A stretch of DNA of 64,000 bases. It comes from Synechococcus sp. MU1643 (lineage in GTDB: Bacteria > Cyanobacteriota > Cyanobacteriia > PCC-6307 > Cyanobiaceae). The notes under the pieces were generated by a model that did not search any database, was not told the origin of the DNA, and saw nothing but the letters and a program-made list of their open reading frames with translations. The position numbers were made by a program, and so were the translations under genes. The first letter of the stretch is position 1, and every line of letters starts with the position of its first letter. This document shows positions 28,456 through 38,187 of the stretch, piece by piece. The stretch is taken from NCBI RefSeq assembly GCF_020514095.1, contig NZ_VTKY01000002.1, positions 62,001 through 126,000 on the forward strand. The letters are read 5' to 3'.

Positions 28456-30315
28456 TTAGGCAGGAACTCCAGCGGCGACCCGTACCAGGCGGACAACTCC
28501 ACGTTCGGCCAGTCCCTGAGCCACTTTGAAGCCCATGCGGCGGGTGTTGGGTTCGTTGAGCACCCTTGGCATTCGACGCAGGAGAAGGTCGGGTGTGAAT
28601 CCAGGCAACGACTGCAGCACCTGAATTAACTCCCTCACCGGCTCCAGTTGCATCAGTGGATCGGAGAGCCCTGGAGGTGTCTGGGTAACGGCGGAGGGTT
28701 GCAGTCGTTTGGGGAGGCGTCGACCCAGGCGTTGCATCGTTGACCAACCCAGGGCGTCCAACCGTTCCACGGTGGCGGTTACCAGTTGATCCCGAAGCAG
28801 TCCTGCTTTGGGTGAGAACAGGAAATCGAGCAGTTGATCGAGCAAGGCCTCCAGATCCAGCTGGGCTTGGCTGGCAGCGCTCGACACCAGATTTTCCAGC
28901 CGGGTCCAGCGGAAGGCGTCCCCGTCGAACAGCATTTCCTTGAGGCTCTGACGAAGCTGTGGATCGGGATCCTCCATCAGCCGCCGGGCAAAGTACGGGT
29001 AGGCAGCACCGAGGATCTTGAAGTTCGGATCCACGCTTAGGGCGATGCCCTCCAGGGTGACCAGCGACCGAATGATCAAGGCGTAGTAAGGCGGCACCCG
29101 GAAGGGGAATTTGTACATCACACCTGACATGTCATCGGTGACCGCTTTGAAATCCATGCGGTTGACGCCGGCTTCCAAGGCCTGGCTGAAGACCTTCTCA
29201 AAAGCGGGAACAATTGGTTCCAGGTTCACGTCTTCCGCCAGGAACCCCAGGGTTACGAAGTCCTTGGAGAGCTTCCCGAAGTTCCGGTTCACTAGATGAA
29301 CCACCGCCTGAATCAAGCCGGTGCGTGATTCGCGGCTTACCTCGCTCATCATCCCGAAGTCGAGATAGCAGAGGCGCCCGTCCTTCAGGGCCAGAAGATT
29401 GCCGGGGTGGGGATCGGCATGGAAGAAGCCATGCTCCAGCAATTGTTGAAGGCTGCAGTTCACGCCCACCTCCACCATGTCGTCGGGGTCTACACCCAGC
29501 TCGCGAACCGCTTCAAGGTTGGTGAGCTTGACGCCGTCGATCCACTCCATCGTCAGCACGCGGCGACTGGTGGCGTTGCGATAGATCGTCGGAACAGCAA
29601 TTCGAGGGTTGTGCTGATGCAGCTCAGCGAAAGTCTCAGCGTTAGTGGCCTCGTTGATGTAGTCCATCTCTTCGAACACCCGTCTTCCCAGCTCGTCGAT
29701 TAGGGCAACGAGGTCGCTTCGGATCAATCCGATGTTGCTGTTCAACCAGGCGGCGATGTTCCGCACGATGTACAGATCCAGAGTGATCTGTTCGCGCAAC
29801 CCCGGGCGTTGCACCTTCACCGCCACCCTGGCGCCGCCTTTGAGGGTTCCCTTGTGCACTTGCCCCAGCGAGGCGGCTGAAATCGGTTCCCGGTCCAGCT
29901 GCTCGAAAATGTCATCCACCGGTGCGCCCAAGTCCTCTTCGATGCAGGCCATGGCCAGGTCGCTGTCGAAGCCGGGCAATTGGTCTTGCAGCTGGGCCAG
30001 TTCTTCAAGCAGCAGCGGGGGGACGATGTCTGGTCGGGTAGAGAGAGCCTGGCCGGCTTTGATGAACGCGGGGCCGAGATCCACTAGCAGCTCAGCGCAT
30101 TCTCGAGCTCGACTCCGGGCCCGTTCCTCATCCTTCAACAGCTGGAAGATCCAGTCGAAGGCGACGCCCAGAAGCAACAATCCGATGGGGACAAGGGTTT
30201 GCCAGAGCCGGCGGATCAGCCGCTGGGGATGGCCTGCATAAATACGAGTGATGGCGGCGGGGTCGTACTCGAGCAACCCCGCGGCTTCGATGAAATCCCC
30301 GAGCTCCTGCGCCAT
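28456..30315 (-). CDS. ABC1/AarF/UbiB-family atypical kinase
   Basis: A 619-residue ABC1/UbiB-family protein. Family markers are the KxGQ motif in GPAFIKAGQALSTRPDIVP, the Ala-rich loop/Lys pair in GGARVAVKVQRPGL, the catalytic-loop equivalent FFHADPHPGNLLAL and LDFGMMSE for metal binding. A hydrophobic segment (LVPIGLLLLGVAFDWIFQLL) near residue 50 suggests membrane attachment. In other organisms such proteins support quinone or tocopherol metabolism; here the substrate is unknown. The start is ATG 30315; divergent recN begins 78 bases away. Confidence 0.92.
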   Translation of the reverse strand: MAQELGDFIEAAGLLEYDPAAITRIYAGHPQRLIRRLWQTLVPIGLLLLGVAFDWIFQLLKDEERARSRARECAELLVDLGPAFIKAGQALSTRPDIVPPLLLEELAQLQDQLPGFDSDLAMACIEEDLGAPVDDIFEQLDREPISAASLGQVHKGTLKGGARVAVKVQRPGLREQITLDLYIVRNIAAWLNSNIGLIRSDLVALIDELGRRVFEEMDYINEATNAETFAELHQHNPRIAVPTIYRNATSRRVLTMEWIDGVKLTNLEAVRELGVDPDDMVEVGVNCSLQQLLEHGFFHADPHPGNLLALKDGRLCYLDFGMMSEVSRESRTGLIQAVVHLVNRNFGKLSKDFVTLGFLAEDVNLEPIVPAFEKVFSQALEAGVNRMDFKAVTDDMSGVMYKFPFRVPPYYALIIRSLVTLEGIALSVDPNFKILGAAYPYFARRLMEDPDPQLRQSLKEMLFDGDAFRWTRLENLVSSAASQAQLDLEALLDQLLDFLFSPKAGLLRDQLVTATVERLDALGWSTMQRLGRRLPKRLQPSAVTQTPPGLSDPLMQLEPVRELIQVLQSLPGFTPDLLLRRMPRVLNEPNTRRMGFKVAQGLAERGVVRLVRVAAGVPA

Positions 30316-30392
30316 CAATTCATCGGGATGTTCGACACCCCTTCTAAACGAACCGAGCTGCCGCTACGGTCGGCATCATCACAGGGCTGGAC

Positions 30393-32075
30393 GTGCTCAC
30401 CGGTCTGCTGCTGCAGAACATCGCTCTGATTGAGAGTCTTGAACTGGAGTTCAGCTCTGGTTTTACGGTGCTCACCGGTGAGACCGGCGCAGGCAAGTCG
30501 ATCCTTCTCGATGCCCTCGATGCCGTGCTGGGTGGAGCGCAGGGTTCCAGTGGCATTCGTCTGCTTCGGACTGGTTCGGATCGCGCGAAGATTGAGGCTG
30601 CGTTTCAACTCACCCCAGCCCTTGAGCATTGGTTGATCGCAGCGGAGTTTGACCCCGAAGAGGAGCTCCTGATCAGTCGCGAATGGAAACGGCAGGAGGG
30701 TGATCGTTACTCCAGTCGATGTCGTTTGAACGGCAGCACGGTGAACCGTCAGCAGTTGCTTGAGCTCAGGCCGCTGTTGATTGATCTCACTGTTCAGGGA
30801 CAGACCCAGCTGTTGTCGCGGGCGGGGCAGCAACGGCTTTGGCTTGACCGTCTCGGTGGATCTGCATTGGCTGAGGTCAAAGCTCAGGTGGCTGATGCCT
30901 GGACTGCGTGGCGCCAGACTGCAGATGCCCTGATGGCACTTGAGCAGGAGCAGCAGCGCTCCGAACAGGAGCGGGCTGAACAGGAAGAGCAGCTGGAGCA
31001 GCTTCAAGCTGCAGATCTCGAAGACCCAGACGAGCAGCAGCGGCTGGAACAGGACCAAGACCGCCTTGTCCATGGCGTGAGGCTGCTGGAAGGTCTGGCC
31101 TTGCTGTTTGGCCGAATCCGCGATGGTGTGGATCAGGCGCCTTCGCTGCAGGATCACTTTGCGGCGTGCATTCAGGAGCTGCAGGCCATGGCGCAGCTGG
31201 ATGGTTCGCTTGAGCCCCTCCGTGATCAGGCTCTGGATCTCGAGGCTGGTGTGGACGGTTTGTTGCGCTCCCTCGATCAATACGGTCTGGCGCTTGAAAG
31301 CGATCCAGACCATCTGGAGCGAATCCAGGACCGCTTGTCGGTTTTAAAACGTCTGCAGCGTCGTTACAGCCTTGATCTGGCCGGCTTGATTCAGCGTCGC
31401 GATGAACTGCTTCATCGTTTGGGATCTGAAGGCTTCGCGGCGGATCTCGACCGCCTGCAACAGGAGGCAAACGACCGTCGCCAGATGCGCGATAACGCCA
31501 ATGCCACCTTGCGTCGCGAGCGGTCTAAGGCGGCGGAGGCTTTACAGGCGTCGTTGCTGGAGCTGTTGCCTCCCATGGGCTTGGCCAACGTGCGTTTCGA
31601 GGTGGATCTCACCGCCTGTGATCCGGCTGAGCATGGTGCGGATGCTGTTCAATTTCTGTTTTCCGCCAATCCCGGCCAACCGATGGCACCGCTGACGGAG
31701 GTGGCGTCTGGCGGTGAGATGTCTCGTTTTCTGCTTGCGCTCAAGACCAACCTTGCCGCGGTGGATGGTTCCAGCACGTTGTTGTTCGATGAGATTGATG
31801 CCGGTGTCAGCGGTCGCGTCAGTGGAGCGATGGCGGATCTCCTTCAGACCCTGGCCCGTCAGCGTCAGGTGTTTTGCGTTACCCACCAACCGCTTGTGGC
31901 AGCGGTTGCTGATCACCATTTCCGGGTGAGCAAGAATGTGGAAGACGGCGTAACCCACTCGCGAGTGTCCCGACTGCGGGACACTCAGGAACGCCGCCAA
32001 GAGCTGGCAGACCTCGCTGGTGGGGATCAGGCCGATGCCTATGCAGCGAGCCTGCTGGACCAGCGAACAGCTTGA
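30393..32075 (+). CDS. recN: DNA repair protein RecN
   Basis: RecN is an SMC-like ATPase used in double-strand break repair. The 560-residue protein begins LTGLLLQNIALIESLELEFS, has Walker A in LTGETGAGKSILLDALDAVL, two long coiled coils (EQEQQRSEQERAEQEEQLEQ and RLQQEANDRRQMRDNANATL), the ABC signature EVASGGEMSRFLLALKTNLA, Walker B in TLLFDEIDAGVSGRV and the His-loop FCVTHQPLVAA. It starts with GTG at 30393 and is followed 45 bases later by uvrA, forming a DNA-repair pair. Confidence 0.95.
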   Translation: MLTGLLLQNIALIESLELEFSSGFTVLTGETGAGKSILLDALDAVLGGAQGSSGIRLLRTGSDRAKIEAAFQLTPALEHWLIAAEFDPEEELLISREWKRQEGDRYSSRCRLNGSTVNRQQLLELRPLLIDLTVQGQTQLLSRAGQQRLWLDRLGGSALAEVKAQVADAWTAWRQTADALMALEQEQQRSEQERAEQEEQLEQLQAADLEDPDEQQRLEQDQDRLVHGVRLLEGLALLFGRIRDGVDQAPSLQDHFAACIQELQAMAQLDGSLEPLRDQALDLEAGVDGLLRSLDQYGLALESDPDHLERIQDRLSVLKRLQRRYSLDLAGLIQRRDELLHRLGSEGFAADLDRLQQEANDRRQMRDNANATLRRERSKAAEALQASLLELLPPMGLANVRFEVDLTACDPAEHGADAVQFLFSANPGQPMAPLTEVASGGEMSRFLLALKTNLAAVDGSSTLLFDEIDAGVSGRVSGAMADLLQTLARQRQVFCVTHQPLVAAVADHHFRVSKNVEDGVTHSRVSRLRDTQERRQELADLAGGDQADAYAASLLDQRTA

Positions 32076-32120
32076 AGGCTTCGGTTCTTCCTAAGCTCAC
32101 GAGCTTTCCAACGGGTCCTG

Positions 32121-35084
32121 ATGGCGCGAGCTGCTGCCAAGATCGCTGACTCAGCTGGCCCGCTGGCGACTCAGGACGATGTAATTCGTGTGAGGGGTGC
32201 CCGGCAGCACAACCTCAAAAACGTCGACGTCACCATTCCCCGCAACAAGCTGGTGGTGTTCACCGGGGTGAGCGGAAGCGGCAAGAGTTCGCTCGCCTTC
32301 GACACGATCTTTGCGGAGGGGCAACGCCGCTACGTCGAAAGTCTGTCGGCCTATGCCCGCCAGTTCCTGGGGCAGGTGGACAAGCCCGATGTGGATGCCA
32401 TCGAGGGCCTGTCTCCTGCGATCTCGATTGATCAGAAATCCACCAGTCACAACCCTCGTTCCACGGTGGGCACCGTCACCGAGATTCAGGATTATCTGCG
32501 TCTTCTGTTCGGCCGGGCTGGTGAACCCCACTGCCCCAAATGTGGCCGCTCGATCAAGCCGCAGAGCATCGACGAGATGGTCGATCAGATCCTGCTGTTG
32601 CCGGAGGGAACCCGCTATCAATTGATGGCGCCCGTGGTGCGCGGCAAAAAGGGAACCCACACCAAGTTGATTAGCGGTCTGGCGGCCGAAGGTTTCGCGC
32701 GGGTGCGCATCAACGGTGAGGTCCGCGAGTTGGCCGACAACATCGAGCTCGATAAGAACCACAGCCACAACATTGAGGTGGTGGTCGATCGCCTTGTGGC
32801 CCGTGAGGGGATTCAGGAGCGGCTAACCGATTCGCTGCGCACGGCTCTCAAACGCGGTGATGGTCTGGCGTTGGTGGAGGTGGTGCCCAAGAAAGGTGAG
32901 GAGCTTCCTGATGGCGTTGAGCGGGAGCAGCTTTATTCCGAGAATTACGCCTGCCCCGTGCATGGGGCTGTGATGGAGGAGCTCTCACCACGGCTGTTTT
33001 CTTTCAACAGCCCTTACGGCGCCTGTGAGGCTTGCCATGGTATTGGCCATCTGCGCAAGTTCACTGTTGACCGGGTGATCCCGGATCCATCTCAGCCGGT
33101 GTACTCCGCTGTTGCTCCCTGGGCTGAGAAAGACAACAGCTATTACTTCTCACTGCTCTACTCGGTGGGAGAAGCCTTTGGTTTCGAGATAAAGACCCCA
33201 TGGAATGAACTCACCGATGAACAGCGGGATGTGCTGCTTAATGGAAGCCGCGAACCGATTCTGATCCAGGCTGATAGCCGCTACCACAAGGGCAAAGCCG
33301 GCTACAACCGCCCGTTTGAGGGCATTCTTCCGATTCTTGAGCGTCAGCTTCGCGACGCCAGCGGCGAGTCCCAGCGCCAGAAACTTGAGAAGTATTTGGA
33401 GTTGGTTCCCTGTGCCAGCTGTGCTGGTCAGCGGCTCCGCCCCGAAGCCCTAGCGGTGAAGGTGGGGCCCTATCGGATTCCAGAGCTCACGGCCGTCAGC
33501 GTTGGTCAGACCCTGGAACGGATCGAGAAACTGATGGGTGTGGGCGCCCATGAGGGTTCAGGGCCCCTGCTGAATGCCCGTCAGATCCAGATCGGTGATC
33601 TGGTGCTCCGGGAAATCCGCCTGCGTCTGAAATTCCTGCTCGATGTTGGTCTGGACTACCTGAGCCTGGATCGACCGGCGATGACGCTCTCCGGCGGTGA
33701 AGCCCAGCGCATTCGCCTGGCCACTCAGATCGGTGCTGGTCTCACCGGGGTGCTTTACGTGCTGGATGAGCCGAGCATCGGCTTGCACCAGCGGGACAAT
33801 GACCGCCTCTTAAACACATTGGTACGGCTCAGGGATCTCGGAAACACCTTGGTGGTGGTGGAACACGATGAAGACACCATTCGTGCTGCTGATCATGTGG
33901 TGGACATCGGCCCTGGTGCCGGCGTCCATGGGGGCCACATCGTTGCGGAGGGAAGTTTCGATGACCTGGTGGCGAGCAGCGAATCCATCACCGGCGCATA
34001 CCTGAGCGGCCGGCGTTCGATTCCCACACCGGCCGAACGCCGCCAGAGCGGTTCACGCTCACTGAAGTTGATTGATTGCAACCGCAACAACCTCAAGAAC
34101 GTTTCGGTTGAGTTCCCCTTGGGTCGGCTCGTGTCGGTCACCGGGGTGAGCGGCAGCGGCAAGAGCACCCTGGTGAACGAGCTCCTGCATCCGGCTCTCG
34201 AGAACGGACTGGGTCTCAAGGTTCCCTTCCCTCAAGGGTTGGGAGAACTGCGGGGGTTGAAGTCGATCGACAAGGTGATCGTGATCGACCAGAGCCCGAT
34301 CGGACGGACTCCCCGCTCCAACCCAGCCACTTACACCGGTGCCTTTGATCCAATCCGTCAGGTGTTTGCTGCCACGGTGGAGGCAAAGGCCCGTGGTTAT
34401 CAGGTGGGGCAGTTCAGTTTCAACGTCAAGGGTGGCCGCTGTGAGGCCTGTCGCGGTCAGGGCGTGAACGTGATTGAGATGAACTTCCTTCCGGACGTCT
34501 ACGTCCAGTGCGATGTCTGCAAGGGCGCTCGATTCAACCGTGAAACCCTGCAGGTGAAATACAAGGGCTACACCATCGCGGATGTGCTTCAAATGACGGT
34601 GGAGCAGGCCGCTGAAGTGTTCGATGCGATTCCTCAGGCGGCAGATCGCTTGCGCACGCTGGTTGATGTGGGCCTCGGCTACGTCAAGCTCGGCCAGCCG
34701 GCGCCAACCCTTTCGGGGGGTGAGGCCCAGCGGGTGAAGCTGGCGACGGAGCTGTCACGGCGGGCCACCGGCAAGACGCTCTATCTGATTGATGAGCCCA
34801 CGACCGGCCTCAGCTTTTACGACGTGCACAAGCTGATGGACGTGATGCAGCGGTTGGTGGACAAGGGCAACTCGATCATCTGCATCGAGCACAATCTTGA
34901 CGTGATCCGTTGCAGCGACTGGATCATCGATCTCGGCCCTGAAGGTGGTGACAAGGGTGGCGAGATCCTGGTCACCGGCACTCCAGAGGAGGTCGCCCAG
35001 CATCCCACCAGTCACACCGGCCGTTACCTCAGTCGGGTTTTGGAGCAGCATCCACCAGAACTACCCGTTCCCCTGGCGGCTTGA
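32121..35084 (+). CDS. uvrA: Excinuclease ABC subunit A
   Basis: UvrA finds bulky DNA lesions in nucleotide excision repair. The 987-residue protein has two ABC ATPase modules: Walker [21 protein letters not shown] near residue 45 and [20 protein letters not shown] near residue 675. The signatures are [13 protein letters not shown] and [13 protein letters not shown]. Zinc-module cysteines are visible ([42 protein letters not shown]). Its TGA overlaps the TTG start of the next gene by four bases, so the downstream DUF1400 gene is coupled. Confidence 0.97.
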   Translation: MARAAAKIADSAGPLATQDDVIRVRGARQHNLKNVDVTIPRNKLVVFTGVSGSGKSSLAFDTIFAEGQRRYVESLSAYARQFLGQVDKPDVDAIEGLSPAISIDQKSTSHNPRSTVGTVTEIQDYLRLLFGRAGEPHCPKCGRSIKPQSIDEMVDQILLLPEGTRYQLMAPVVRGKKGTHTKLISGLAAEGFARVRINGEVRELADNIELDKNHSHNIEVVVDRLVAREGIQERLTDSLRTALKRGDGLALVEVVPKKGEELPDGVEREQLYSENYACPVHGAVMEELSPRLFSFNSPYGACEACHGIGHLRKFTVDRVIPDPSQPVYSAVAPWAEKDNSYYFSLLYSVGEAFGFEIKTPWNELTDEQRDVLLNGSREPILIQADSRYHKGKAGYNRPFEGILPILERQLRDASGESQRQKLEKYLELVPCASCAGQRLRPEALAVKVGPYRIPELTAVSVGQTLERIEKLMGVGAHEGSGPLLNARQIQIGDLVLREIRLRLKFLLDVGLDYLSLDRPAMTLSGGEAQRIRLATQIGAGLTGVLYVLDEPSIGLHQRDNDRLLNTLVRLRDLGNTLVVVEHDEDTIRAADHVVDIGPGAGVHGGHIVAEGSFDDLVASSESITGAYLSGRRSIPTPAERRQSGSRSLKLIDCNRNNLKNVSVEFPLGRLVSVTGVSGSGKSTLVNELLHPALENGLGLKVPFPQGLGELRGLKSIDKVIVIDQSPIGRTPRSNPATYTGAFDPIRQVFAATVEAKARGYQVGQFSFNVKGGRCEACRGQGVNVIEMNFLPDVYVQCDVCKGARFNRETLQVKYKGYTIADVLQMTVEQAAEVFDAIPQAADRLRTLVDVGLGYVKLGQPAPTLSGGEAQRVKLATELSRRATGKTLYLIDEPTTGLSFYDVHKLMDVMQRLVDKGNSIICIEHNLDVIRCSDWIIDLGPEGGDKGGEILVTGTPEEVAQHPTSHTGRYLSRVLEQHPPELPVPLAA

Positions 35085-35857
35085 CGGCTCGATTTCGGAC
35101 ACACCTGACCGCCCTGGCTTTTGGCATGTCGCTGGCCCTCAGCGGGGGTCCCGCTTCAGCATTGGAGCGGCTGGTGTTGCGACTGCCATTCCTGGAAATG
35201 GAGATCACGATCAACTTCGATGACGGTGAGTCCGCTGAACAATTGATCCAGGCCAGTCCAGATCTGCAGGATCTGGAATTGGCCAGTGGTGGCAAGTTGT
35301 TGCCGCTGATGCGCCAGGTGTTCCTTACGCCACTGCCCTTGGAAACCAAGGCGTTGCTGGCGGGATCGACCGGTCAGCCGCTGCTGGAGCAGGCCCTCAA
35401 TGCGGCGACGCAGGTGGTGGCTCTTGAAGGAGTTGAGCCGGATGTGAGTGGGCGGATGCTGACCGAGGCCCTGATTCGTGCTGAACGCCGGGGGCAACCC
35501 AACATCCTTGGTTTTTTGCGGGAGTTGCCGGGAGAACAGGCATCGATCGATCTGTCGCGTCTCGCTGAGGTGGCCAATCGGCTGAAAACCAATCTTGAGG
35601 AGGGGGTTGCCCTAGCTCGTTCCGTTGAGCCCGCATCCGTGACGGCTGCCCTGCGGGGGCCACTGCGACCCAGTTGGTCCCGTCAGGTTGTTCAGGTGCC
35701 CGTGCCCCACCGGTCGAAACCCCTGAAGCTTCAGCCTGCAGCGCCTGGTGATGGTCGCTTGGTCGTGATTTCCCACGGGCTCTGGGACGATCCGGAATCC
35801 TTTGAAGGTTGGGGTGACGAGCAGGGCAGCCTTGTCGATGTCAGTGAGCTCCTCTGA
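35081..35857 (+). CDS. Exported DUF1400 protein with truncated hydrolase domain
   Basis: 258 residues starting with TTG 35081, inside the uvrA stop. A signal peptide (ALAFGMSLALSGGPASA) leads into a DUF1400-like domain of about 170 residues (ERLVLRLPFLEMEITINFDD, NAATQVVALEGVEPDVSGRM). After a short linker comes RLVVISHGLWDDPESFEGW, which is the first strand and HG oxyanion motif of an alpha/beta hydrolase. The protein then ends after 14 more residues. The serine nucleophile, acid and histidine are therefore missing, so no hydrolase activity is expected. It looks like a full DUF1400-hydrolase shortened by deletion; it could still work as a DUF1400 protein. Confidence 0.7.
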   Translation: MTARFRTHLTALAFGMSLALSGGPASALERLVLRLPFLEMEITINFDDGESAEQLIQASPDLQDLELASGGKLLPLMRQVFLTPLPLETKALLAGSTGQPLLEQALNAATQVVALEGVEPDVSGRMLTEALIRAERRGQPNILGFLRELPGEQASIDLSRLAEVANRLKTNLEEGVALARSVEPASVTAALRGPLRPSWSRQVVQVPVPHRSKPLKLQPAAPGDGRLVVISHGLWDDPESFEGWGDEQGSLVDVSELL

Positions 35858-36011
35858 CGTTGCTGGCTTGTTACATCAAGCAGAGGGTATGTCTGTTGTC
35901 CCTTGGGCTCAGATCCCTTGCACTACAACACGACTCGGCTTTTTTGTTTGGTTTGATTTGTCGGTCTTCTAAGGTTTTTTTCATTTTTCACCTCTTCTTC
36001 CGCCTCTAAAG

Positions 36012-36051
36012 AAAAACAACGGCACCGAATTTGCGTCCCGTTGTTTTTTTT
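36012..36051 (+). terminator. Terminator-like hairpin just upstream of sps
   Basis: An 11-base-pair inverted repeat AAAAACAACGG (36012-36022) / CCGTTGTTTTT (36038-36048) with a 15-base loop is followed by more T to 36051. It has the form of an intrinsic terminator on the plus strand. Only 12 bases separate it from the sps ATG, and the sps ribosome binding site GAGGGGGAG starts directly after the T run. It could end the uvrA transcript or act inside the sps leader as an attenuator. The 35858-36011 stretch before it is AT-rich and T-rich with no ORF I would defend. Confidence 0.7.
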
Positions 36052-36063
36052 GAGGGGGAGCGA

Positions 36064-38187
36064 ATGGGCATCCGGTTGTTGCATCTGCATCTTCACGGTC
36101 TGTTTCGTTCCCATGAGCTCGAACTGGGTCGGGATGCTGATACCGGTGGCCAGACGTTGTACGTGCTTGAGCTTGTGCGCAGCCTGGCCCAGCGGGCCGA
36201 GGTTGAGCAGGTTGATGTGGTCACCCGGCTGATTCAGGACCGTCGGGTTGAGCTGGACTACAGCCAACGGGTTGAAGACATTGCTCCAGGTGCACGGATC
36301 CTGCGCTTTCCCTTTGGTCCGAAGCGTTATCTGCGTAAGGAGTTGCTTTGGCCCCATCTCGAGGAGCTGGCTGATCAGCTTGTGGAACATCTGAGCCAGC
36401 CCGGCCAGAGGGTGGATTGGATTCATGCTCACTACGCCGACGCCGGCCTGGTGGGTGCTTTGGTTAGTCAACGGTTGGGGATTCCGCTTGTCTTCACCGG
36501 CCATTCCCTCGGTCGGGAGAAACAGCGACGTCTCCTGGCCGGTGGCCTGGATCGCTCTCAGATCGAGCAGACCTATTCCATCAGCCGCCGCATCGACGCT
36601 GAAGAGCGTGCTTTGGCCCAGGCGGATCTGGTGTTCACCAGCACCCGTCAGGAGGCGGATCAGCAGTACTCCCGCTACGGCCACTTTCAGGCGAATCAGG
36701 CGGAGGTGGTGCCCCCAGGTGTCGATGCTTCCCGGTTCCATCCCCACGGTTCATCGCAGGAATGCTCCGCGCTCGAAAGTCTGTTGCAGCCTTTCCTAAG
36801 GGAGCCGGATCGTCCGCCTCTGCTTGCGATTTCCCGTGCGGTGCGGCGCAAGAACATTCCCGCGCTGGTGGAAGCCTTTGGCCAGTCGCCGGTGCTGCGG
36901 CAGCGTCACAACCTGGTGCTTGTGCTGGGCTGTCGCGATGACCCGCGTCAGCTCGAGAAGCAGCAGCGTGATGTGCTTCAGCAGGTGTTCGATCTGGTGG
37001 ATCGGTTTGATCTCTATGGCCAGGTTGCTTATCCCAAACAACACAGCCGTGCCCAGATCCCCGCTCTGTACCGCTGGGCGGCGCGTCGTGGAGGGCTGTT
37101 TGTGAACCCGGCTTTGACCGAACCCTTCGGACTCACTCTTCTGGAGGCCGCGGCCTGTGGTTTGCCGATGGTGGCCACTGATGATGGTGGTCCACGGGAC
37201 ATCCAACTCCGCTGCGACAACGGTCTTCTGGCGGACGTCACCGATCCTGGTGCACTTCAAGAGGCCTTGGAATTGGCCGGCAGCGATCGCTCCCGTTGGC
37301 GTCGTTGGAGTGACAACGGGGTTGAGGCCATCAGTCGCCACTTCAGCTGGGATGCCCATGTGTGTCAGTACCTCGCCCTGATGCAGCAAAAGATCCGCGT
37401 CTCACCTGTTCGTGCGATGTCGGTATTGCGGCGGCCCAGTCCCGTCTCCAGGCTGTTGGCGTTAGACCTCGACAGCTGTTTGGAGCTGCCGGAGGAACGC
37501 TCCCTGGCGCATCTGCGCGATCGGCTTCACGCCGAACCTTTTTCCGCTTCCACCGGCTTGGTGATCCTCACGGGGCGGTCGCTGGATCAGGCGCGTCAGC
37601 GCTACCAGGAGTTGCATCTTCCCGATCCCAAGGCCTGGATCTGCCGGGCTGGAACGGAGATTCACCACAGGCTGGATCGCGCAGATGATCCCGTTTGGGC
37701 GCAGCGCATCAGCCAAGCCTGGGATCGTGAGGCTGTTCTCGCAGCGATGGGGCAACTCCAGGAACACGTTCAGCTTCAGGACTCTGATCATCAGAGTCCC
37801 TTCAAGGTCAGCTACCTCTTGCGTGCTTCCAACCGCGGTCTGATTGGTTTGGCCCGTCAGTGCCTGCGCCGCCATGGTTTGCAGGCTGAACCCCAGCTCC
37901 GTTGCCACTGGTTCCTGGATGTTCTGCCCCAGCGCGCGTCCCGTAGCGAGGCCATCCGTTTTCTGGCCCAGTCTTGGGAGCTTCCCCTGGAGCAGGTTCT
38001 GGTGGTGGCCAGTCAGCAGGGCGATGGAGAGTTGCTGGATGGTTTGCCCGCCACGGTGGTACCTGCGGATCACGATCCCTGCCTGATGGGTCAAAGGACT
38101 CAGCAGCGGGTGTACGTCTCGAAACGCCCCAGTGTTGGAGCCGTGCTGGATGGCTTAACCCACTACCGGTTTTCAGGCAGCCGTTGA
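36064..38187 (+). CDS. sps: Sucrose-phosphate synthase with fused SPP-like domain
   Basis: SPS makes sucrose-6-phosphate from UDP- or ADP-glucose and fructose-6-phosphate; sucrose is a compatible solute in marine cyanobacteria. Residues 1 to about 455 are the GT4 glucosyltransferase: HGLFRSHELELGRDADTGGQ at the N-terminus, IHAHYADAGLVGAL, and the donor-site VNPALTEPFGLTLLEAAACG. From about 470 to 707 follows a HAD phosphatase-like domain (LLALDLDSCLELPEE, VILTGRSLDQA, CRAGTEIHH, SPFKVSYLL). Some HAD catalytic residues look changed, so phosphatase activity is uncertain. ATG 36064 follows a strong GAGGGGGAG; upstream codons lie in the hairpin. Confidence 0.93.
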   Translation: MGIRLLHLHLHGLFRSHELELGRDADTGGQTLYVLELVRSLAQRAEVEQVDVVTRLIQDRRVELDYSQRVEDIAPGARILRFPFGPKRYLRKELLWPHLEELADQLVEHLSQPGQRVDWIHAHYADAGLVGALVSQRLGIPLVFTGHSLGREKQRRLLAGGLDRSQIEQTYSISRRIDAEERALAQADLVFTSTRQEADQQYSRYGHFQANQAEVVPPGVDASRFHPHGSSQECSALESLLQPFLREPDRPPLLAISRAVRRKNIPALVEAFGQSPVLRQRHNLVLVLGCRDDPRQLEKQQRDVLQQVFDLVDRFDLYGQVAYPKQHSRAQIPALYRWAARRGGLFVNPALTEPFGLTLLEAAACGLPMVATDDGGPRDIQLRCDNGLLADVTDPGALQEALELAGSDRSRWRRWSDNGVEAISRHFSWDAHVCQYLALMQQKIRVSPVRAMSVLRRPSPVSRLLALDLDSCLELPEERSLAHLRDRLHAEPFSASTGLVILTGRSLDQARQRYQELHLPDPKAWICRAGTEIHHRLDRADDPVWAQRISQAWDREAVLAAMGQLQEHVQLQDSDHQSPFKVSYLLRASNRGLIGLARQCLRRHGLQAEPQLRCHWFLDVLPQRASRSEAIRFLAQSWELPLEQVLVVASQQGDGELLDGLPATVVPADHDPCLMGQRTQQRVYVSKRPSVGAVLDGLTHYRFSGSR

